This document shows, piece by piece, positions 27,909 through 35,520 of a stretch of DNA of 64,000 nt. The DNA comes from CAYTGR01 sp964437445 (GTDB lineage Bacteria; Chloroflexota; Anaerolineae; B4-G1; SLSP01), in the NCBI GenBank assembly GCA_964437445.1, contig CAYTGR010000016.1:1-64000 (forward strand). Reading direction: 5' to 3'. The notes below the pieces were generated by a model. The model was given only the letters and a program-made list of their open reading frames with translations, had not been told where the DNA came from and searched no databases. The position numbers and the translations under genes were made by a program. Position 1 is the stretch's first letter, and every line of letters starts with the position of its first letter.

Positions 27909-28586
27909 TCACACCACACAACGTTCCGCCGCCGGGCGTCGTCCCGCCGCCCGGCCCCCCGGTGGCTCTGTTGCACGCTGCACCTGGCTCAGGATCACGT
28001 CGGCCAGCAGCGCCAACACCGCCACAGGGACCGCGCCGACCAGAAGAATGGGGATGTTGTAGAGGGCAAAGCCCCGCGTCACGTAGATTCCCAGCCCCCC
28101 GCCGCCGATAAAAGCCGCCAGGGTCGCGCTGGCGATCACCTCCACCGTCGCCGTGCGGATACCGGCCACGATCAAGGGGAGGGCCAGGGGCACCTCCACC
28201 CGCCAGAGCAGCTGCGAGCGCGTCATCCCCATCGCCAGGGCCGCTTCCCGCACTGCCGGGCTGATCGTGCGAAACGCGGCGTCCGTGTTGATCAAAATAG
28301 GGGGCAGGGCCAGAATGACGAGGGCAATCGCCGACGAGGTAAAAGTCAGGCCAAAGTAGGGCAGGGCAAGGAAGAGAATTGCCAGGCTGGGCACCACCCG
28401 CAGCGCGCTGAAGCCGTTGATCACGGTGGTAGCCGCCACTTTGGAACGTGACGTCAACACCCCCAACGGCACGCAAAGCACGATCCCCACCCCCAATGCC
28501 ACGGCGACATAGAGCAGGTGACGTCCCACCGCGCCGACAAACTCGGCCTGGTGGCTGATCAGGTAAGCGAAACTCTTGAGGAACAT
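27909..28586 (-). CDS. Osmoprotectant ABC transporter permease (OpuCD-like)
   Basis: First gene of the operon. 225 residues, five to six membrane helices, EAA-like loop EAALAMGMTRSQLLWRVEVPLALPLIVAGIRT, and the C-terminal FIGGGGLGIYVTRGFALYN motif shared with OpuC/OsmW permeases. The ATG at 28586 follows AAGGGGGA; the longer open frame to 28667 would cover the ribosome site and most of the untranslated leader. A well-formed promoter lies about 90 bases upstream. Confidence 0.88.
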   Translation of the reverse strand: MFLKSFAYLISHQAEFVGAVGRHLLYVAVALGVGIVLCVPLGVLTSRSKVAATTVINGFSALRVVPSLAILFLALPYFGLTFTSSAIALVILALPPILINTDAAFRTISPAVREAALAMGMTRSQLLWRVEVPLALPLIVAGIRTATVEVIASATLAAFIGGGGLGIYVTRGFALYNIPILLVGAVPVAVLALLADVILSQVQRATEPPGGRAAGRRPAAERCVV

Positions 28587-28672
28587 TCCCCCTTCCCCTC
28601 TCATCGGCCGCCCCGGTTCGCGCAGAGCTGCCCGGTAGCAATTCAATGCGCTCGCCAGCCCCCTCATCTAAC

Positions 28673-28702
28673 ATCGTAGCACAAATCTTGAATTTATTCA
28701 AG
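28673..28702 (-). promoter_or_regulatory. Promoter with overlapping palindrome, osmoprotectant operon
   Basis: On the - strand: TTGAAT (-35, 28701-28696), 17-base spacer, TACGAT (-10, 28678-28673). The -35 sits inside the perfect palindrome CTTGAAT-TT-ATTCAAG (28687-28702), a likely operator. Confidence 0.6.
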
Positions 28703-28741
28703 CGCCATCACACAAATTCAAGGGCGCACCGGCCGGGAGGC

Positions 28742-28772
28742 AAAAAAGGACGCACGGCCAGGTCGTGCGTCC
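28742..28772 (-). terminator. Terminator of the M24 peptidase gene
   Basis: Stem GGACGCACG (28748-28756) with CGTGCGTCC (28764-28772), 7-base loop; read on the - strand it is followed by six Ts. It is about 80 bases after the peptidase stop. Confidence 0.8.
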
Positions 28773-28850
28773 TCCAACGGGGTCAACTGGATTGTTGCTG
28801 ATTGCCGCCAGGTCTGCCCACCGGCCACGATCGCGCCTGGCGCCGGCCTA

Positions 28851-29948
28851 TCAGACCGGCACGCAGAACGGATCGCGGGGCAACGTAGTCAACGTCTCAA
28901 CGCCGTCGGCAGTCACCACCACGTCATCTTCCAACCGGATGCCACCCAGCCCCTCCACGTAGATGCCCGGCTCCACGGTGAAGGTCATGCCGGCGGCCAG
29001 GGGCAAAATATTGCCGGCGACCAGATAGGGCGGCTCGTGGATTTCCAATCCCAGGCCATGACCGGTGCGATGGGTAAACTGCGGCCCATAGCCGGCCGCT
29101 TCAATCACCGCGCGCGCCGCCGCGTCCACCGCCTGCGCCTGGACGCCGGGACGTACCGCCGCGCGGCCGGCTGCATTGGCCGCCAACACGATCCGGTGCA
29201 GCGCAGCCAGCGATCCCGCCGGTTCCCCGAAGACCACCACGCGCGTGATGTCAGCCATGTAGCCATCCACCATGGCCCCCCAATCCACCACCACCCAATC
29301 CCCTGGCGCGAAGGGCCGTTCGCCGGGCACGGCGTGAGGCGACGCGGCGTTCGGCCCGCCCATCACGATGGGCTCAAACGCCAGCGCCTCGGCCCCACGG
29401 GTCAACACCTCTGCGGTTAACCGGGCCGCAGCCTCTTTTTCGGTCATGCCGACGTGCAGCTGCGGCACCCAGGCCAGGAAAGCCGCCTCGGCCGCAGCCA
29501 CCGCGCGCCGCATGGCGGCCAGCTCATCCGGCTCCTTGGCGATCCGCAGTTCCGCCAGCAGATCATCCACCGCGATCAGTTCCACCCCCGGCGCATACCG
29601 CTGCAGGATGCGCGCCTCCAACAGCCGCATCCGCAGCGCCTCCACCCCAATGCGGGCCTCGGCCAGTTCCAACGCCGCACACGCTTCGTGGAAGGCCAGC
29701 GCGTACCCCTCTTCGTCCGTGTAAGGGAAGGCTTCAATTTCGGCGGCGGTTGCCTTGGCGGACTCAAAAGCCGGGAGCACAATTGCCGGGGGCGCATCCA
29801 CAGGGAACAGGGCCAGCACCGGCCGTTCGCTCAGCATGAAAGAGAGCGCTTGCAAATAGATCAGATTCGGTCCGGGCATGATGGCCAGGGCCTCCAGGCC
29901 GCGCGCCTGGGCCAGGTCCAACAACCGTTCGCGGCGGGCCAGGTTCAT
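28851..29948 (-). CDS. M24-family Xaa-Pro dipeptidase/aminopeptidase-like protein
   Basis: 365 residues. N-terminal creatinase-like domain (about 1-130) and C-terminal pita-bread domain with the dinuclear metal ligands in order: DWGAMVDGYMADITR (two Asp), THRTGHGLGLEIHEPP (His), FTVEPGIYV (Glu) and a final Glu in GIRLEDDV. All five ligands are present, so it should be active. AGGAGGAGG lies before the ATG at 29948. Substrate range within the family is not predictable. Confidence 0.93.
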   Translation of the reverse strand: MNLARRERLLDLAQARGLEALAIMPGPNLIYLQALSFMLSERPVLALFPVDAPPAIVLPAFESAKATAAEIEAFPYTDEEGYALAFHEACAALELAEARIGVEALRMRLLEARILQRYAPGVELIAVDDLLAELRIAKEPDELAAMRRAVAAAEAAFLAWVPQLHVGMTEKEAAARLTAEVLTRGAEALAFEPIVMGGPNAASPHAVPGERPFAPGDWVVVDWGAMVDGYMADITRVVVFGEPAGSLAALHRIVLAANAAGRAAVRPGVQAQAVDAAARAVIEAAGYGPQFTHRTGHGLGLEIHEPPYLVAGNILPLAAGMTFTVEPGIYVEGLGGIRLEDDVVVTADGVETLTTLPRDPFCVPV

Positions 29949-29975
29949 TGGGTCATTACCTCCTCCTCATAAAAT

Positions 29976-30081
29976 ATAGAAACCAGTTAAGGGGTGAGCA
30001 GAGAGCAGCAGGTAGAAGTTCCTTAATTTCCTGCTCACCGCTCACTGCTCACATTTTCATCCCCCCGCTGGTGAACGCCAG
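29976..30081. repeat. Dispersed repeat A, copy 1
   Basis: Begins ATAGAAACCAGTT, contains the inverted pair GTGAGCAG...CTGCTCAC, and ends GGTGAACGCCAG. Copies: 47577-47664, 57268-57349 and a partial one at 45749-45784. With repeat B it fills the 358-base gap before the MBL gene. Confidence 0.75.
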
Positions 30082-30116
30082 TTTATGGGGAATTCCCTTA
30101 AAAAGAGCGTGAAAAG

Positions 30117-30173
30117 TTTGTAGTCAGGCGCTTTAGCGCCGCCTTAGCCGCGCTGAAGCGCCTCACTACAAGC
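30117..30173. repeat. Dispersed repeat B, copy 1 (complete hairpin)
   Basis: TTTGTAGTCAGGCGCTTTAG at one end and CTGAAGCGCCTCACTACAAG at the other, nearly perfect inverted repeat around a GC-rich centre. Truncated copies lie at 45728-45750 and 57224-57267. Confidence 0.75.
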
Positions 30174-30207
30174 CCATTCTCAGCCGACCGCCGGGGCTGG
30201 GAACGAG

Positions 30208-30236
30208 TTGCATCTTTCGGCGAGTATGAGTAAAAT
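30208..30236 (+). promoter_or_regulatory. Sigma70-like promoter of the MBL gene
   Basis: TTGCAT (30208-30213), 17-base spacer, TAAAAT (30231-30236), about 70 bases before the ATG. Confidence 0.5.
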
Positions 30237-30306
30237 AGAGCGTTCGGCGCAGCCCGGTTCCCGACCTTGAACGCCACACGTTGAGCGCAGGATAAACGAG
30301 GAGTCT

Positions 30307-30942
30307 ATGATTATCGGATTGCCCATTGGGATTTTTGAATCCAACTGTTTCCTGGTCTATGACGAAACCACCGGTGACGGGGTGGTGGTAGATCCGGGTG
30401 GGGATACCGCCCCCCTGCTACAAGAGATTCAGCAGCGCCAGCTCAAAGTGCGGTATATTCTCAACACCCACGGTCACATTGATCACATCGCAGCCAATGC
30501 CTACCTGGTCGCCGCCACCGGCGCGGCCATCGGGATTCATCCGGCGGACCGGGAGTTACTCGCCACCGGTGGCGGCGCAGAGTGGTTTGATCTGGCCTAC
30601 GTCCCCTCACCGCCCCCTACCCTGGAACTGACGGACGGTCAGGTTGTGGAAGTAGGGCGGCTCCACCTCCAGGTCATTCACACCCCAGGCCACACCCCCG
30701 GCAGTATCTGTTTTTACATTCCAGAGGAAGAAGCGTTGCTGACCGGGGATACACTCTTCGCCAGCAGCGTCGGGCGCACCGATTTCCCCGGCGGCAGCTC
30801 CCATGCGCTCACCGAAAGCCTGAAACGCCTGTTGGCATTACCGCCACAGACCATCATCTATCCCGGGCATGGCTCCGCAACCACGCTGGACCGTGAGCGC
30901 CGCCACAATCCCTGGCTACGCCGCTTGCCCCATCCGTCTTAG
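30307..30942 (+). CDS. MBL-fold metallo-hydrolase (glyoxalase II-like)
   Basis: 211 residues, compact. Metal-binding motif THGHIDH near residues 57-63, a second histidine in IHTPGHTPGS (near 120-130), Asp in LTGDTLF, and the last His in YPGHGS. This matches YcbL/glyoxalase II-like thioesterases that lack the long C-terminal domain of true GloB. GAGGAG before the ATG. Substrate unknown. Confidence 0.9.
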   Translation: MIIGLPIGIFESNCFLVYDETTGDGVVVDPGGDTAPLLQEIQQRQLKVRYILNTHGHIDHIAANAYLVAATGAAIGIHPADRELLATGGGAEWFDLAYVPSPPPTLELTDGQVVEVGRLHLQVIHTPGHTPGSICFYIPEEEALLTGDTLFASSVGRTDFPGGSSHALTESLKRLLALPPQTIIYPGHGSATTLDRERRHNPWLRRLPHPS

Positions 30943-30964
30943 ACCACCGGCCGGCCGCTATGGC

Positions 30965-31168
30965 TTATTCGCCGGTCAACATCTTGAGCACAGTCAGCAC
31001 CCCCAGCCCCACTCGCACCGACTGGCCAGCCGACGGCGGCTCCATAGATTCCTGCCCCGCCTCGTCCACTGTGACCGGGGTATTGTTGAAGTAGATGTAA
31101 GCCGCCAACACGCCAACCAGCGCCCCCAACAGGCCGCCCATCAATAATACCCGTGTTTTGAGATTCAT
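30965..31168 (-). CDS. 67-residue membrane protein, unknown
   Basis: Starts at an ATG behind GGGGGGAAA; the start overlaps the preceding gene's stop by 4 bases, which supports it as a real gene. One N-terminal helix (about 6-26), a short acidic linker, and a C-terminal amphipathic segment RVGLGVLTVLKMLTGE. Small two-gene unit with the next entry. The N-terminus (GGLLGALVGVLAAY) resembles YtxH-like small membrane proteins only superficially. Confidence 0.65.
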   Translation of the reverse strand: MNLKTRVLLMGGLLGALVGVLAAYIYFNNTPVTVDEAGQESMEPPSAGQSVRVGLGVLTVLKMLTGE

Positions 31169-31461
31169 GCTTTCCCCCCTGAGATGAGTGAATTGACCCG
31201 CATGAGAATGGTCTGCACCATACGGACTGTGCTGTAGACCCCAATGACCGGAGCCGCTACCGCCTTCATGCCCCGCTCCACGTACTGCCGGCCCGTTTCC
31301 AGGTAGCCAAACACCTGTCGCAGCGCCTGGCGCAACCAAATGCGCGCTTTGATCGTGGCGTAGATCAGCCCGCTCAACAACAGTAAGGGCACCAGTCCGA
31401 TAAAGATCGCTTGCAAACTGAGGAAAATTAACGCAATATCGCGCGGTGTGGCCCAACCCAT
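31165..31461 (-). CDS. 98-residue membrane protein, unknown
   Basis: One long hydrophobic segment (about 11-36) followed by an amphipathic helical region with Arg/Tyr (ARIWLRQALRQVFGYLETGRQYVERG) and a weakly hydrophobic second segment. The ATG at 31461 follows AGGAGG; an open extension to 31557 overlaps the promoter. Co-transcribed with the 67-residue gene. No family recognised. Confidence 0.65.
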   Translation of the reverse strand: MGWATPRDIALIFLSLQAIFIGLVPLLLLSGLIYATIKARIWLRQALRQVFGYLETGRQYVERGMKAVAAPVIGVYSTVRMVQTILMRVNSLISGGKA

Positions 31462-31528
31462 CTCCCTATCCTCCTGTCTCCAGCACTCTGTACCAGGCCG
31501 ACCAGCCTTTGGAATGGTGGTTGCCTTA

Positions 31529-31557
31529 AGTATAACGCCTTCTTCAACATTGGGCAA
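31529..31557 (-). promoter_or_regulatory. Promoter of the two small membrane genes
   Basis: On the - strand TTGCCC (31557-31552), 17-base spacer, TATACT (31534-31529), 68 bases before the ATG. Confidence 0.55.
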
Positions 31558-31588
31558 GAAGCAGCGGAGCGCGCAAAATCCTTTTTTC

Positions 31589-31969
31589 TTAGAGCCAGCC
31601 CAACCGGGCCAATAAGGGCGGCCCCAGGATCAACAAACCCACCACCACCGCAGTAAGTGCCGTGACCAGGACAGCGCCGGCCGCCAGATCCTTGACCTGA
31701 CCCGCCAGGGGATGGTAATCCGGGCTGACCAGATCCACCAACAATTCCAGGGCCGAGTTGGTTAACTCGGCAAACAGGACAATACCGATGGTGAGAGCCA
31801 GCAGCGCCCAGGCCGACGCCGGCAGCCCCAACCAGAGACCCAACGCGACCACCGCCACCGCCACCGCCAGATGGATGCGGAAATTGCGCTGGGTGTGCAG
31901 GGCCACGGAGAGGCCGGCCCCGGCGTATTTAAAGCTATGCCACAACGTGGCGTTGCGCGGTGGTTTCAT
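31589..31969 (-). CDS. dgkA: Diacylglycerol/undecaprenol kinase family protein
   Basis: 126 residues, three membrane helices. The conserved amphipathic N-terminus (SFKYAGAGLSVALHTQRNFRIH) and the catalytic ELTNSALELLVDLV helix (Glu and Asn) identify the DgkA/UdpK family. In Gram-positive-type relatives it phosphorylates undecaprenol for cell-wall carrier recycling. The ATG at 31969 overlaps the ybeY stop by 4 bases (ATGA). Longer open frame upstream is rejected. Confidence 0.92.
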   Translation of the reverse strand: MKPPRNATLWHSFKYAGAGLSVALHTQRNFRIHLAVAVAVVALGLWLGLPASAWALLALTIGIVLFAELTNSALELLVDLVSPDYHPLAGQVKDLAAGAVLVTALTAVVVGLLILGPPLLARLGWL

Positions 31970-32445
31970 TCGGGTAACGGGATGGTGACGCCTAACCGCT
32001 GGAGAATGCGCTCCTGCGCCGCCCACATCCGGGACTTTTCCTCCGGCCCGGCGTGGTCGTACCCCAGCAAGTGCAAGATGCCATGGACAATCAACAACTG
32101 CAGCTCATGCACCAGCGTACCGCCGACGGCCGCCGCCTGGGTCTGGGCCGTGGGCAGCGAGATCACCAGGTCACCCAAGTAGTGCGGGAACTGCCCACCA
32201 CCGCCGGCAAACGGCCCCCGGCTTTCATTGGCGAATGAAAGGACATCGGTCGGCGCATTGACACCGCGAAACCGCCGGTTCAACTCACGCAGCGTATCAT
32301 CGTCGGCGATCACGATCATCACTTCACAGCGTTCCTGGACCCCCTCCAACACCAGGGCCGCCAGCGCGGCCTGGCGGAGCGGTTCCTCCATTCCCGGCTC
32401 CAACGGCACCTCGGCCTGAATTTCAACTTGATAGGGAAGGTTCAT
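31966..32445 (-). CDS. ybeY: Endoribonuclease YbeY, rRNA maturation factor
   Basis: Processes 16S rRNA 3' end and takes part in ribosome quality control. 159 residues with the zinc motif HGILHLLGYDH near residues 118-128 and the upstream LNRRFRGVNAPTDVLSF signature. Start ATG at 32445 lies within the 3' end of the pgpH-like gene (23-base overlap). Order pgpH-ybeY-dgkA is the conserved one in Gram-positive-like genomes. Confidence 0.95.
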   Translation of the reverse strand: MNLPYQVEIQAEVPLEPGMEEPLRQAALAALVLEGVQERCEVMIVIADDDTLRELNRRFRGVNAPTDVLSFANESRGPFAGGGGQFPHYLGDLVISLPTAQTQAAAVGGTLVHELQLLIVHGILHLLGYDHAGPEEKSRMWAAQERILQRLGVTIPLPE

Positions 32446-34525
32446 CTCGTTCTCTACTCGCTTTAAAATCAGGATATTGCACCCGCGGGTGAAAAGCCCC
32501 CCGCAACACCTCAATGTAAGTCTGGCGGACCAGTTCCAGTTCGTGCATCGTGATAGGACAGTCGTTCAGTTGCCCGTCGCGGATCCGGCTCTCAAAAATC
32601 GCCTGCACAATCCGCGCCACCTCGTCCGGGTTGGCCGGCCGGTTGGCGCGGGTCGCCGCCTCGCAAGCATCGGCGAGCATCACTAACAGCGTCTCCCGGC
32701 TCTGAGGACGTGGCCCCGGGTAGCGAAAATCGGCCTCGTCCACCAGACTGGCCTCCGCACCGGCCGCTTGCACTGCCTTTTGGTAGAAAAAACTGGCGCG
32801 CGTGGTCCCATGATGTTCCAAGATGAAAGTGCGCACCCGCGCCGGCAGCCGATATTCCCGCGCTAAGGCCGCGCCATCGCGGATGTGGCTGTTAAGCACT
32901 TCCACGCTGGCGCGCGGATCCAGCCGGTCGTGTGGATTGCTCAAGCCCTCCTGGTTTTCCACGAAAAAATAGGGCCGTGCCAGCTTACCGATGTCATGAT
33001 AATAAGCCCCCACCCGGGTCAATAGCGCGTTCGCGCCGATCCGTTCAGCCGCCTGCTCAGCCATACTGGCTACCATGATGGTATGATGGTAAGTGCCCGG
33101 CGTCTCGCGCAACAACCGCTGGAGCAACGGATGGTTGGGACGGCTCAGTTCCAACAGCCGGAACGTGGTTGCCAGGTCAAACAACGGTCCCAGCAGAAAC
33201 AAGCCGCCCACCGTCAACCCACTGGCGACCAGCCCCCCAGCCAGTGCAACACCGGCCTTCAAAAGCCCCGATAGGGGGTCGGCCCGGAGCTCGGCCGTGG
33301 CGAACGCCAGCGCTGTAAGCGCCTGCACCAAACCGCCCAGCAACCCTGACCGGAAAATAGGCCCCGTCTGCTCATAACGCGGCAAGGTCAGCACGGCAGC
33401 CAGTCCCCCCATAGTGACCAGGATCAGCAGCTCTATGGAGTGCCCGCCGATCCAGCCGCTGACCAGGCCCAGGAATAACAGCCCCCCCAACGCTGCCGGC
33501 GTCCCTAATGTAGTCGCCAGGAGCATCGCCAGCGCCGCGCCAGGAAAGAGATAGGGCAGCAGCAAACCGGCCGGGATCAACAAACGGGCCAACACAATGA
33601 AACCGGTTAACAGCAAAACCAGCAACGCTTCCAGACGTGGCGTAGCCAGCACGTCAGGCTGGACACGGAATAGATACAGGCCCAGCAGGAGCGTCCCGCC
33701 GATGGCAAGCAACAGCTCCGGGCCCAGATTGCCCCAATCCCGCTGCCGCCGGGTCAGGCCCAACGCCTCCAACGTCTCCAGCGTCAGTTCCGTGACCACC
33801 GAGCCCTCCCGGATGATCACCTCACCATTTTGCACGGTGATAAAGACCGGTGTAGCCGCCGCCCGTGCCTGCTCACGGGCCGCCTCGGTGGCGGCCTCGT
33901 CGTAAAATGAATTGGGCTTGAGAAACCGCTGCACCAACACGGTCACCACCGTGGCCTCATCCTGGGCCAGATCCAACGAGACAAGCGCCGGGATCCGCTC
34001 GGCCACGCTCGCCAACCGCTCCGGCCGGATCTCTTCCTGGCGCATCACCTGATCCAGCAGCTGCACCACTTCCAGCTGGACTGCACTCCAGTTAGATTCC
34101 GGCAATCCCAACAGCAGCGCGACAACGTTGGACGGCAGCGTGCTCAACTCGGGCACGGCCCGGACCCAGGCCTGGCGTTGTGCCTCGGTGGCGTAAGGGT
34201 CCAGGCGCACTGCCCCCAGGAAAGCCAAGCCCTGCCGGACGCGCGTCAACTGCTCACGCGCAATGGTCAGGTCCGGCGCAGTATAAACCTGGGCGACTCG
34301 CCGTACGGCTTCTTCCTGAGCTTGCTGGCTGCGAATTTCACTGACAAAGGTGACCGTGCGGGGCGAGCGAATATCCTGAGTGGCCACGCTCCCTATTTCC
34401 AGCTGATAACCATTGGTCAGCGGAGCGATAAGCATCAACGCCGTGACCAACACCAGCCAGAATCCGGCCAGGGTCTGCTGGATCCCCCAGCGACGGGATA
34501 AGCGCTGTGCAGTAGAGCCCATCAT
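32423..34525 (-). CDS. pgpH: HD-family membrane phosphohydrolase PgpH-like (7TMR-HD)
   Basis: Probable c-di-AMP phosphodiesterase by family. 700 residues: one N-terminal helix (about 18-38), extracellular domain (about 40-265), seven membrane helices (about 272-455), and a C-terminal HD domain with PGTYHHTIMVASMAEQAAE (near 488), YYHDIGKL (HD pair near 525), and HIRDG / ILEHHG further down. M1 and M2 are adjacent; no strong ribosome site is seen. A perfect-palindrome terminator separates it from yqeY upstream. Confidence 0.92.
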   Translation of the reverse strand: MMGSTAQRLSRRWGIQQTLAGFWLVLVTALMLIAPLTNGYQLEIGSVATQDIRSPRTVTFVSEIRSQQAQEEAVRRVAQVYTAPDLTIAREQLTRVRQGLAFLGAVRLDPYATEAQRQAWVRAVPELSTLPSNVVALLLGLPESNWSAVQLEVVQLLDQVMRQEEIRPERLASVAERIPALVSLDLAQDEATVVTVLVQRFLKPNSFYDEAATEAAREQARAAATPVFITVQNGEVIIREGSVVTELTLETLEALGLTRRQRDWGNLGPELLLAIGGTLLLGLYLFRVQPDVLATPRLEALLVLLLTGFIVLARLLIPAGLLLPYLFPGAALAMLLATTLGTPAALGGLLFLGLVSGWIGGHSIELLILVTMGGLAAVLTLPRYEQTGPIFRSGLLGGLVQALTALAFATAELRADPLSGLLKAGVALAGGLVASGLTVGGLFLLGPLFDLATTFRLLELSRPNHPLLQRLLRETPGTYHHTIMVASMAEQAAERIGANALLTRVGAYYHDIGKLARPYFFVENQEGLSNPHDRLDPRASVEVLNSHIRDGAALAREYRLPARVRTFILEHHGTTRASFFYQKAVQAAGAEASLVDEADFRYPGPRPQSRETLLVMLADACEAATRANRPANPDEVARIVQAIFESRIRDGQLNDCPITMHELELVRQTYIEVLRGAFHPRVQYPDFKASRERDEPSLSS

Positions 34526-34559
34526 CGGTCCGCCACGTTGTCGATCGCGCTTTAAGCAA

Positions 34560-34589
34560 AAGAGGGAGCTCTTGCAAGAGCTCCCTCTT
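34560..34589 (-). terminator. Perfect 30-bp palindrome, terminator of rpsU-yqeY
   Basis: The 30 bases 34560-34589 are exactly self-complementary (15-bp arms, AAGAGGGAGCTCTTG half). Read on the - strand the stem ends in TTTTGCTT. It lies 30 bases after the yqeY stop and about 35 bases before the pgpH start. Confidence 0.8.
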
Positions 34590-34618
34590 GAATCAGTGCA
34601 TGATAAAGATTGACAGGC

Positions 34619-35062
34619 TCAGGCCACGAGCAAGGTACGGACAATTTGGTTAACCAGTTGTCCATCCGCCCGCCCCTTGACCTGAGGCATCAACACTTTC
34701 ATCACTTTGCCAAGATCGGCAGGGGAGGCCGCTCCGACCTCAGCAATGGCCGCCTGTGCCAGCGCCTGAAGATCCTCCGCGCTCAGCTCTTGCGGCAGAT
34801 AAGCGCGCAAAATCTCCAGTTCCGCCTTATCCTGCGCCAGCAGATCTTGCCGCCCGCTCAGGAGCACCAGTTCCAGGGCCTCTTCGCGGCGCTTGACCTC
34901 ACGCCGGATCAACTCCAACACCTGCTCATCGCTCAGCGTCCCCTGTCTCGCCTTGGCTATTTGCACCGCGGTCAACACCAGGCGCAACGCCAGCTTGCGG
35001 CGTTCATCATGCGTCCGCATCGCTTGATGCAAGTCTTGCTGGAGCTGCTCTTTCAAACTCAT
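34619..35062 (-). CDS. yqeY: GatB/YqeY-domain protein
   Basis: 147 residues, Gln/Ala/Leu-rich all-helical protein of the YqeY family, related to the tail domain of GatB amidotransferase. Motifs: LKLAL-type RKLALRLVLTAVQIAKA near 22-38, EILRAYLPQELS near 84-95 and GKVMKVLMPQVKGRADG near the C-terminus. Lies 32 bases downstream of rpsU, the usual arrangement. Exact role is unknown. Confidence 0.92.
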   Translation of the reverse strand: MSLKEQLQQDLHQAMRTHDERRKLALRLVLTAVQIAKARQGTLSDEQVLELIRREVKRREEALELVLLSGRQDLLAQDKAELEILRAYLPQELSAEDLQALAQAAIAEVGAASPADLGKVMKVLMPQVKGRADGQLVNQIVRTLLVA

Positions 35063-35094
35063 GCTACCCCCTGCTCAACCAGTGTCAGAGCTCA

Positions 35095-35301
35095 TCAGGC
35101 CTGACGGCGTACGTCTTTCATAGCCGTCCGGCGGCTCTTGCGCAGTTTGGCCGCCCGCTTGCGCTTGCGGATCACACTCGGCTGCTCAAAATAACGCCGC
35201 CGACGAATCTCGGAAAGAATCCGATCCCCCTGCACCTTTTTCTTAAACCGGCGCAGCAACGAGTCGAACGACTCGTTATCATCCGCTACCACATACGTCA
35301 C
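35095..35301 (-). CDS. rpsU: 30S ribosomal protein S21
   Basis: 68 residues, strongly basic. The DNESFDSLLRRFKKKVQ and ILSEIRRRRYFEQPS segments are the S21 signature. The start is GTG at 35301: GGGGGGAG lies 6 bases upstream, and the family start is MTYV-like. The open frame continues upstream to 35418 but that part is poor coding sequence. Transcribed from a near-perfect promoter and followed by yqeY. Confidence 0.93.
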   Translation of the reverse strand: MTYVVADDNESFDSLLRRFKKKVQGDRILSEIRRRRYFEQPSVIRKRKRAAKLRKSRRTAMKDVRRQA

Positions 35302-35438
35302 TTGCTCTCCCCCCCTTCTGCGCTCCCGATTCCCCCTGTAGCCAGGAAACCGGCTAGGAATACCGATCAGCGCCCCAGAGCCAACCGCAAAGGTTTTGCA
35401 GTTGTGCCTGACCGTCACCGCTCATCAGCTTAACAGGA

Positions 35439-35466
35439 ATTATACCGGCGGAGGTAAGATTGTCAA
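35439..35466 (-). promoter_or_regulatory. Consensus sigma70 promoter of rpsU-yqeY
   Basis: On the - strand TTGACA (35466-35461), 16-base spacer, TATAAT (35444-35439): both hexamers perfect. It implies a leader of about 130 bases before the GTG start. Confidence 0.75.
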
Positions 35467-35520
35467 GCAGACAAACAAAAGGGAGAGGGCTTACGCAGCT
35501 AAAAATAATCCCCAGCGCGA

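Noticed and set aside
27838..28701. 287-codon - strand frame overlapping the OpuCD-like permease
   Set aside because: Out of frame with the permease, Gly/Arg/Pro-rich and without membrane helices; the 27909-28586 frame carries the family motifs.
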